Positions 48,295-57,327 of a stretch of 64,000 nt of DNA are shown here, in pieces; within the stretch, counting starts at the first letter, position 1, and every line of letters starts with the position of its first letter. The DNA is taken from NCBI GenBank assembly GCA_020740775.1, contig JAHEWK010000006.1, forward strand, positions 992,001-1,056,000, written 5' to 3'. A model generated the notes under the pieces. That model did no database searches. It saw nothing but the letters and a program-made list of their open reading frames with translations, and was not told the origin of the DNA. The DNA comes from Ilyonectria destructans. Lineage: Eukaryota > Ascomycota > Sordariomycetes > Hypocreales > Nectriaceae. A program made the position numbers and the translations under genes.

Positions 48295-48588
48295 AAAGCG
48301 AAACGGGATTCCTTTGCGAGTACCTCGGCGAATTATTTTATTTTGAAGGGCTCGACTTGGTGCATTCGGCGTCTGGGTAAACCTTAGATGGATGGCGGAG
48401 CTGCAACTCCTCCGTTTTATATATTTTTGGGCTTGCTTTTATGTTGCACCCTGCCTAACTAAATTTTCGACGGTTACTTCTGAGACATATGTGAAATGAA
48501 TTACTGCCACTTGGGAAGCATATTTAGTCAATAACTTGGCCAGTCTTCGTATAGTGTCGATGCTAGGGATGCACGAAACGACAAAAGA

Positions 48589-49877
48589 TCACCCTCCGGG
48601 AAGAAGATCAAGTTCGCTTATCAAGAGTTCATAAGCTATTAGACAGTAACAACAAGGTTCAGACAAAACATCCTTTACCCATGAACCAGGCATCATAGCG
48701 CATTGACGATCGAGTAAGTCATTTTCCTGGTTTATCATGTCACTTCCAGTCTCAATCTCATTCCACGACAAATTCCAAAACTCAGCTTCCAGCCCTATGT
48801 ATGGATGATCCAACTGAGCAACGCCAAACATTAAGTGAAATCTACAATGAGCAAAGAAGGCGATCCCGCAACGAATCGTCATAGCAGTGTGGGAAAAGGT
48901 TACTTTGCAGCAGTACAAAATTGTCTGGCGATCCTTGATATGGTGCGGTGAGTTGTTCGTGTGCAGGCTCACCTTCAAAGCGATCGAACTCGGCACCGTT
49001 GTATAGTAGGTATTTATGAAATCAATCTTAGGTTGACCAAGATCCGTCATTAGGATAAGATCAATGAGATTAACATGCTGGATGTTGCTCGAGGCTCCGT
49101 TGACCTGGTGGGCGTAGATGATCTTTAAAGCCGGCGCTCCGGCTAGGATGGTTTCGAAAACCTCAGTATGGATTTGCCCCTCCCGGTTATATTTACCAAC
49201 CCATATCTCGGTAAGGCACAGCAGAGAATTTGGCTGGAGGAAGGGGATGTCCCAAACATGATCCGCCTCCACCTTGAGGCGCACGAGATTTGGAAGCAGC
49301 GTTGTGAACAGCATGGAGAGTGCAGCTTCAGGTTTGAGAGAGGCGATCTCTGCTGAGTCGTCCGCCAAGTCAGACTGGTCTAGAGTTCACAATTTTCGGT
49401 GGGTTTCGATCGACTCCTCCATTCTGGCTTCAAACTTCTCCATCATTAGGTCGGCCATAAGGTCGGCCTCTTCTTTAGACAATGGCTTTCCATACTCGAA
49501 CCTCCAATACTTGCCAGGGAAGGAAAATTGACTATCGTTGTCAGAGAGAGTATCTTCGGAGGGATTGGGATGTACGAAGCCACAGTACTCGTCGATCTGG
49601 AACTCTTGGACGTATACGGCTAGGTCTCGACGCTGTGCCAATGTCCGAAGAAGCTTGAGAAACCTCTCATGCTCATGTGTTGGACAGTGATATAGGACAG
49701 ACTGATATGGCCTCGTAGAGCTGTACAGGTCTGGGACAGGTGAGAAAGGTCGAGGATGCTGCGTCCATTTTGATATTGATTCATGTGTTTTCCCCAGGTG
49801 GCGTTGCGGCAATGCGGACATAGGAATCGGCATATTTCTTGGATTACTTCACCAGAAAGGTCAAGGAGTGTAGCCAT
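48589..49877 (-). pseudogene. F-box-type protein gene, frameshifted and with an internal stop
   Basis: The minus-strand start MATLLDLSGEVIQEICRFLCPHC is a fungal F-box-like opening, followed by NGRSILDLSHLSQTCTALR. The expected continuation (PYQSVLYHCPTHEHERFLKLLRTLAQRRDLA) is in another phase, about 49705-49720, with no plausible intron between, so one base has been gained or lost. Further on, the frame reads ETHRKL-stop-TLDQSDLADDSAEIASL: an in-frame TGA at 49387, after which it stays open to 48589 (LFTTLLPNLVRLKVEADH...). The leucine-rich C-terminal part is recognisable. The gene probably encoded a ubiquitin-ligase substrate adaptor. A sequencing error could explain one lesion, less easily two. 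Confidence 0.6.
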
Positions 49878-49973
49878 AACGAAAGAGACGAAGATGTTGT
49901 TTTGTAACGACGAAGAGAATCAATCAGAGATGGAAATCTTACATTTATTTTCTCGAATAGTGGGGAAGACGTT

Positions 49974-50303
49974 TTACACTGTCTTGATATTTGGATGTTG
50001 GTTGTATGAGCCGGCGAATGACTCACGTGTAGACGTGCCCTCATCTGGCATGGACCATGTGCATGTCTCAATATCTGTGTCAGTGGATCCTCCCGTTGGT
50101 ATCTATGGTATTGATTTCAAGTAATTAGTAAGACTCTGAAGCGCGGAGAGAATCGACTTACTGTGTTCCAGCTCCGAACGTATCTGAGTCGCCATGGACG
50201 GCTTGTCCTTGGCGGTAGACGCATACGATCCAAGGGGGTTTCCCACCGCGAGGATCCATACTAGGCGTAAGATTTGTGGAATTAAAAGACGAGAGAGTCT
50301 CAT
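49974..50303 (-). CDS. candidate small secreted protein (80 residues)
   Basis: Model complement(join(49974..50074,50162..50303)). Exon 1 codes for a hydrophobic N-terminus starting MRLSRLLIPQILRLVWILAV with likely cleavage after GSYAS, then a polar stretch. It ends at a GTAAGT donor. The acceptor CACAG/ATATT gives a phase-correct exon reading IETCTWSMPDEGTSTRES to a TAA. The nearer AG at 50103 would end the protein after eight codons. There is only one Cys in the mature part, unlike typical effectors. No homologue recognised. The model rests on splice signals alone. Confidence 0.35.
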
Positions 50304-50885
50304 GACCCTGAGGGATGCGTCGCTATGCATGAGCCGACGCAGGCACAATGGTTGTATTAGAGCCCGTGTTGACGGCTGATTTTAACACTGAGTCGTGATT
50401 GGTAATCAGGGAGCACCTCGCACACCCTCCAACCCCTTTCTGACGTCGAGATCGAGAGAAATTAAGAACTTAGTAGCATTAGGGAAACCGAGAAATTTGA
50501 AAGGAACACTAGCCTACCAGCAGACACAATAGGATCTTAAACTTCACGCAAACCGCTGATAGGGATTTCTATCGTTGGATATTGTATGAAACTGGTGCTG
50601 CTCTCACCAGACCAGAACTAGGCATGCGGCCTTGAACCATTGCTAGTTTATTTCACTTAGTTAATGTTACGTTTAACTAACAGTATATGCAAGAACTCCA
50701 GATGGGTTCGAACAAGGCTCCAGAAAATACTAGACTCGCTAAAGCGCGTCCCTCGCTGCAAAGCTCACCGAAGATAGCTTTTGTGGCCATTATGCTCTCC
50801 AACGGGCTATGCATTGAAAATAAATGACAGAATAAAGTAAAAATAGAATACAGAATGATTGGGGAATAAATTGCCATCTAGAAAA
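50304..50885. other. intergenic, no gene seen
   Basis: AT-rich DNA between the small candidate gene and the zinc-module gene; short frames only. Confidence 0.55.
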
Positions 50886-52561
50886 TCAACAACCATTTTT
50901 GGCTTCTCCATCCGATTCATTGAGCCACCCATCCAAATCAGGGATGGACGGAGCATCGACAAGAAAGGGCTCGGCTTGCTCAGACTTTTGCCCCATGTGT
51001 TCAAATTCCTGCTCAAATCCATCCACCCTCTTATCAACTGTGTTGAAATGTTGCTGTGGTGAATGCGGGATCGATTGCGGTGGTGTGTTGATCTCAAGAG
51101 CTGTGCTTGACATTTCAGATTCGAATCGATTGAAGAACGTCCCTAGCACCCTGTCAAGGAGAGAAGGATCAATCACATCGATCTGTTTATCATCCAGCAT
51201 CGTTTTAAGAATTTCGGATTTTCTTTGATGCCAAAAATCTCGAAGTTGGGACGTAATCTCCTCAACATAGTTGCCTAGATAACAAGACGGGGGCCGGCGT
51301 TGGGTTGGAAAGACAATGTCCCAGGTATCAAACCACTGCTCTTTCGGCGACCGGCCCCGGCTGGTATAGTTGTTGAGCGATTTTCGCTGGTGGCTTGAAA
51401 TCCCATCGAACTGAGGAGGGTTCACCTCACGTTTGCACTGTGGCTCAACGGTATGTTCGTCTCTAAATTCCGCCGTTGAAAACTTCTGGAAGCATCGAGG
51501 GCAATAGAACTCAGGTTTCATATGCTTTCTGTAGATGTGTTGCTTGACATCCTTCACTCGCCGAAGTTCATATTTCAAGCAATCATGATACTTATGGCGG
51601 TCTTCCTTGTAGAAGGGGCAAGCAAATGACGTGAGCGGCTTCGATTCTTTCCTGCCCCAAAGCAGCGACTTTGTTCCTAGAGATTGTGGGCTTTCGATAC
51701 TCGAATCAATTTCCAGAGGAGATGGCTGTCGAGATCTCTTTTTCGGCCTTGATGCTCTCACTTCCGACCGAACTCGTGCTAGTTGCCATAACTCCGGGTC
51801 GATCTGCTTTTGCGGACAACTTGTGACATCTAATCCTAGGTTCGCCCCAAGAGTATGATACGAACCGCTGTAGTTGTCCAACCAGCTCCCAATGGTATCC
51901 AAACACAAATTGTTTGGATCATGCGCTAAGTTTGGACCCTGGATTTTGACGGGAGAGTAGTAATCGGTCCGTTCTGATGTAGGTGTGTTATGAAGTTGTT
52001 TTGTATCACTTGTATCCGCTTGACTTTCTGGAAATGGCACGTGGATTGCGTGGGCTTCTTGGTCGCATCGTCGTTTTCCTATATCCTTTCGAAGACCGCA
52101 GGTTAGTAAAGTTCGCGCAAACAGAGGGTGTACATCATATCTATTTTCCGGAACAAGGGGGATTTCTGACCTCGTGATGGATTTGATAGCGTGGCCATTG
52201 AGTTGCAGTTGAATTCTGAGTCTTGTCCGCTTGCAATAGCTTGATTATGAGGGAATGTCCCTTGAAAAAGATAGATCTCCATTGAAGAATTGCCATCGCG
52301 TCTGGGTGGTTCTTGGGGACTCGGAAAAACAACATCTCCATATTCTTTGTATTTAGGTAATGTCAGGCACGTGGTGTGGCGATTCTCTGCCAATTGACTG
52401 GCACTGCCAGGCCGCAGGGTCAAGCTTGCGGTATCGTCAGTAGATAGATTGTTGATAGGGCTGCCATAAGTAGTCGAATGATATTGAAGATCACTTATTC
52501 CTGGCTGACAGGAGTTTTCAATGCCAGTTTCTGACATCACAGCTCCAACGGGTGATCTCAT
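50886..52561 (-). CDS. orphan Cys/His zinc-module protein A
   Basis: The C-terminal exon is continuous from about 52220 down to 50886, with about 385 residues clearly coding after PFPESQADTSD. It holds the module C-x12-C-x13-H-x4-H-x6-C-x2-C-x12-H-x5-C, then GISSHQRKSL and EQWFDTWDIVFP...PPSCYLGNYVEE. The basic RASRPKKRSRQPSP before it could be a nuclear signal. The frame is open upstream without an ATG, so a 5' exon must exist. A Ser/Thr/Pro-rich frame starting MRSPVGAVMSETG (52561) is the best candidate; one possible join uses the GTCAG donor after NPSRG and the acceptor GATATAG before KRRCDQEAH, with a TTACTAACC branch site, but this is not certain. The C-terminus is acidic. Confidence 0.7.
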
Positions 52562-53461
52562 GGCACAAGCTGTACTGGCTAGAGCAGCTACTTTGTCTCC
52601 GGCTCTTCGTAGGATATGATGGTGACGATAAACAAGAAGAATAATCGGGGAATTTGAAGCTGACGCAGAGAACCTGGGAATCAAGAAACAGAATGAGGTC
52701 TTGTGTTCAGTCTGATCTAGGTACGGGGCACTCCCTCGAACGTCAATCTGCTTCGAAGTTGAAAAACGAGCGAACTCGACTTGGCGTCATGCGAATCCCA
52801 AAAAAAAAAAGAGCCCGGTGTAGCCGAGCTTCAATACTGGCTGTTCGTAATGAATTTAGTTATCGCCTTACGCCCCCACAACCTTCAAGCCCATATGTTG
52901 GGAAGTACGTGTCTCGAAAGGTAAATTGGTCTCCACGAAACTCGGCAGGTGAATGAGGCCGACGCTCCCTGTGTAAACACGAAGACGCATCGACAGCCAA
53001 TGGGTTGACATCGAACTACGCAACGGCGGACTGGAAAATTCGAGGCCAATCAACGAGCCATGATGAGGTGGAGCAAGTGGAGGCCAGCGTCAGGTTGAGG
53101 CCACAACCCATGTCTGCCGCATGCATGACAGTGGCGGTGACGTTTCCGCTACGCATCGGCGTGGCCTCCCAATACGCTGTCTCACTTCTGTGGTGGATCG
53201 GCAAAAAGTAGAAAAACAACGCAGAGATCTAATGTTGGATGGTGACGAAGGCCTTCAGTGTCCCAATATGGTAGCTGAACTCACCGGATCATGATAAGGG
53301 GAACCTGTTCACGGTTGTAGCACCGGATAATATTTGATGATGTGATTAAGCTTCGGATAGTAGAAAAACAACATGCAGAAGCCCTTTTTACTCCATGTCC
53401 TCTAAATTGCGCCAAACATGATTCCTGAACAATCGAAGCACAAAGCGAGAGAACCTAGCCA
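52562..53461. other. intergenic, no gene seen
   Basis: Contains a short run of adenines near 52800 and scattered short frames; nothing supported. Confidence 0.5.
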
Positions 53462-53812
53462 CTATACGCCATACAGCTCCCATTTCTCGCCGTTTTCGGA
53501 GGGAACCTGCGGCTTACTGACAATATTTAGATGTGTCCCAAACTGCCTGTCGAAATCCGCGACCTTTTTTGCTGCCTTCAATATCCGTTCCGATTTTCGT
53601 TCCGTTGCGATGCCCAGCAGATCCATCAGCTGGTATTGGATTGGTGGGAAAGGATCCTGCAACCAGATGTCCAGGCGGCCATTTTGGAGGCGTGGCGATG
53701 GGCTGTGAATTGAGGCGGGCCAACGATCAGCGGCTGCATTCGAAGTCTTCAATAGCGCAGCAAGCACTTACCTTCCACCACTGCTCGTGGATGAAGCGAT
53801 ACTGTAGCTCAT
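53462..53812 (-). CDS. small hypothetical protein (93 residues)
   Basis: Model complement(join(53462..53702,53772..53812)). Exon 1 (MSYSIASSTSSGG) ends in AG/GTAAGT; the 69-bp intron ends TTCACAG and keeps phase into SPSPRLQNGRLDIWLQDPF. The second exon looks genuinely coding: PIQYQLMDLLGIATERKSER and KAAKKVADFDRQFGTHLNIV form amphipathic helices. An alternative phase through exon 1 (NELQYRFIHEQWWK) also looks coding-like, but joins to a poor frame. No domain recognised. Confidence 0.4.
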
Positions 53813-54644
53813 TGTGCTTGGGACTGAATTGGATTACATGCTACAGATCTTGCTTTGCTATCCAGAGATCTTTGGGAAGAGAGAGTATTCATATCTCTCA
53901 ACGTGCTTCATTCCATGGCATGTTGTTCCGCACCGACGCAGGACCCATCTCGAGCCGAAACGTCAGCAGCGGTACGCCGCGGCGGGTTGGATGAGTACGC
54001 CACTCCGCGCCTGCGGGCTGAGTCCCACCCGCCCGACATTCACAGAGCGGTGAAGCCATCGCAATTGCGTTAATACGCCCCTGCGTAGAACAACAATCAC
54101 AACATGCCAGAAGATCGAACAGGGCTTGCCCCGCCTCTGTATCATTTCGTGCAAGACTCTCAACATGATATGGAGGTCATTCAGGCGTATTTGCGGACTA
54201 CGTGGGGTCTTTTAATATCGTGACTGACTTCATCTACCGGATGATGTGGAAGTAGCGAGCGTGTTGACTTGGCGGGCCCTGGTGCTTTATGAGGCTGAAT
54301 TGTTTGTTTCGCGATACGTTCAGCTCACCGAACGGCCTGACCTAAGGTGATGCGGTTCACCTCGCAGTGGACACCGCGACTGAGTGTCCGCATTTGCGTG
54401 TTCGAGGTGCATGCGACTGTGGCACATTGTATCACACTGGGGAGGGGAGGCACTTGCAAGCCATTTGTACACTTCTCCCCCGCCGTCGGAGCCGATCTCT
54501 TGTCATTGTGCGTGGCCTTGCAATTGATTTTGTTGATGTTGTATTTGTATTTGCTGCTCAATTTTTGGATCTCTCTGCCTTGCTACTTTCCCTCTGCGAC
54601 TCGGGGGGTTTTTTTTTTCTGTTTCTGGTCGTCTCTTTTGAACG
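53813..54644. other. intergenic, no gene seen
   Basis: Short frames in all phases; promoter side of zinc-module protein B, with a pyrimidine-rich stretch just before its ATG. Confidence 0.5.
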
Positions 54645-56533
54645 ATGAGTGCAGTTCTCATGCGTTTGTCGTCTTCCAATATGCATACAAAGCTTCCAGC
54701 AGTGCAGCAGCCACCGGCTGGGTTTCAGCGGCAGCGGCAGTGTCACGCACCAATCCGTGTTGAACCGTGTGTCACTGACACAATGGATGCCTCGCAGCTC
54801 TTAACAAAGGCAATAGCCGGGCATGATCCCAAGGGCCAGGTATGTCTCAGATCCGCGTATGGTACTGGGACTGACGCGAACAATGGATTCAGGCTACGAC
54901 TAGTGGCTTGTTCAAGGCTTTGGCTGTAACACTGGCTTTTGCCTTGCACCTCTATGGGGCGAAGTGCAATTTCCTTGTGATTCAGAGCCAAGTCGGTGGC
55001 GTGGATCGCAAGCGTCTGGCATCCCAACTTGTCCACAAGTACGACTATATCACCATTATCGTTGCCGACTTGGGTAAAAAAGACGACCGAGAGCTATATC
55101 TGCAGGTGGTTGGAATCGACTACACCGGCGTCCGGACTCTGGCAGGGCGAGGAGCGGACCAATACCAGGGCCAGGGCAGCTACGGCCAGGAGCTTGGTTC
55201 TCAAGATGTGCACCTTAACAGCTCCTGGTACTCTTGGCGGGCCAACCCGGCTAGAGGAGAAGGCAACGGTGGCCCTGGGGAGACGCCGCCTGGCGACGAG
55301 CCGCCGAATGAAGATGACGACAAAGATGTAAATGACGACGGGCTGAAATCGAAGCTCCAGTTGGCTTGCCACTTTTACAAATTCGACCCCCACGAATACG
55401 CACAGTGCCGACACGCAAAAATTCGGTCTGTCGCTGATATCCGGCAGCATATCATCAGAGCACACCGGAAACCTCCGCATTGCCCGAACTGCAAAACAAT
55501 CTTCAGAGGCCGCATCGACGCCAGGTTGACTCAGCAGCGCAACAATCACATCAGGGCAGGCAGGTGCGAACAGAGAGGTGACGACATTCCCGGCATCACG
55601 GAGGAGCAAGTGCAGCAGATCAAAGACAATGGGGACCCCGGCCACCGCCGCCAAAAGGCCGTCGACAGTTGGCTCGGGCTTTGGCGCATCGTGTTCCCCA
55701 GCGCGAACCCGCCCAAGTCGCCCTACCTTGGTGGGGATTTCCAGTTTGGCGACGAGTGGATCCCAGAAGCATTCGCGGCATTTCGTGCCTCTGGACGAGG
55801 GCGAGGACTTGAGGGAGCCGCCCTTATCAGCGACCTTGAGAGGTTCTTGCGGACTCGTGCAGTGGATTCCAGAGCCCAGCTTGATTCCATTTCAGCCCCA
55901 GTGCCCCAGGCAGATCCAGCCCTGCCGGCCCCCACAAGGTCCACCGAGATATTCGGGCCCCCCTCTCGACCACCAAGCTTTAGCTTTCCGGTGCTTGACT
56001 ACTCTTCAAACGGTCCCACCCGCGGGAACGCCTTCCAACCGAGCACGCTTCAATTTCCCAACCAAGAAGGTCCTTTTCAGGGCCATCTCCAGCATTTCGA
56101 CTTCTCAGGTGGCCCCCCTCCACCATTTGTCCATGCAGGTATCCCACTGGGGTTAAACCCGCTACCTACCGGCGGTGGGTGCGCTGATGGGCGGTGTGCC
56201 TGTGCCTTTGGTGTGTCGTGCGCCTTTGCACCCGCCGCCCGAGGCCTCAATCTCGGGGTGCCCCTAGACAGTCTCCCTCAACGAGGTTTGCCCCCAGGAA
56301 ATTTGCAAGGAAACTTGCCAGGAAATTTGCAAGAAAGATGTTTTCTTCAAGATGGTTTTCCTGCAGTCCATGGGTTTCCACGTAATTTTCCTCAAGGTCA
56401 TGGCCCTCAGGGAAATTTTCATGCAAGTTTTCCTCAACCGTCAAACCTAAGCCTCCCTCAGCCTCAGGCATACTCTCGGGACGGCTCCGGAGAAGGGGGG
56501 AGTATCCCAGGGTTTTGGGGCTCAAATATGTAG
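54645..56533 (+). CDS. orphan Cys/His zinc-module protein B
   Basis: Two exons: join(54645..54839,54893..56533), 611 residues. The 53-bp intron (GTATGT...TTCAG) joins DPKGQ to ATTSGLFKALAVTL in phase and supplies the missing ATG; an internal start at MDASQLL is possible. The module is C-x12-C-x13-H-x4-H-x5-C-x2-C-x18-H-x5-C, followed by GITEEQVQQI and SWLGLWRIVFPSANPPKSPYL. An acidic stretch (NEDDDKDVNDDG) precedes it. The C-terminal 300 residues are low complexity: Pro/Gly-rich, a small Cys cluster (GCADGRCACAFGVSC) and short GNLQGNLPGNLQ-type repeats. The residue spacing is the same as in protein A apart from the longer last loop. Function unknown. Confidence 0.8.
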
Positions 56534-57327
56534 CCATGTCCCACCACCTGTTTCCTTTTTGTTTTGGATTTTCTAATGCAAGGTGTTTTTTATTTGGAAA
56601 GGTTGGTGAAAATTGAAGGGAATTTAAATGTGTTTCTTAATTTTTAGTCATATGCTCATCCCATCTCAGCTCACCGTGACCCTCAAACCAGAATACCTAT
56701 TATAGTGACAACAGTGACCCTCGACCTAAGAGACGGCCGCTGACTTCGCTACCGAAGATCTCTAACCACCTAGTGAAATGGGGGATTGTATCTATTTGCT
56801 GAAAACAAGCACATTCACCCGCTCAGTCCTTTGGATTGTCGATGAGGTCTTGATCCTTGAAACTCTAGCTAGATGCAGATTGGGAAGGCAGATCTCAAAG
56901 CATAAATACCAGCAATTGATGTTCCGTGGCCTACGCTTGTGTGATCATACTCATAGCATCCAGAGACTTCAGATAGATGGGCAAAAGAAAGTGAATTGTG
57001 TGCTGTACTAGCAGCTAGGTTGGAGGCCCCAAAACTGAAAGAAAACTATAAAGACTGAAAACCCGATACCCCTCCAACTAACTAGCTCATGACCTAGCCC
57101 TCCCCCTTGTAGGCACTACCCCTGCCTGCCACAAGGCCCTAATAAGTCTTTGGAGTCCAACACACTCGCAGCATTCCTGAGTCTGAAGTTGAAAGCCAGA
57201 CCCGCCAGTGATGCAACATATGACAAGAAGCCCGTCAGAAAAAGGAGAAAATCATCACTAAGGATGAAATACCGTTACAACTCTTTGAGCCGCCTAGCCA
57301 TAATGTAGCGGATGCATGCTAATTACT
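56534..57327. other. intergenic between convergent zinc-module genes
   Basis: 3' flanks of protein B and the HET protein. A 77-codon plus-strand frame at 56778 has no family sense. Confidence 0.55.

Noticed and set aside
56778..57011. 77-residue plus-strand frame
   Set aside because: No signal peptide, domain or conserved motif; probably chance in the shared 3' region.
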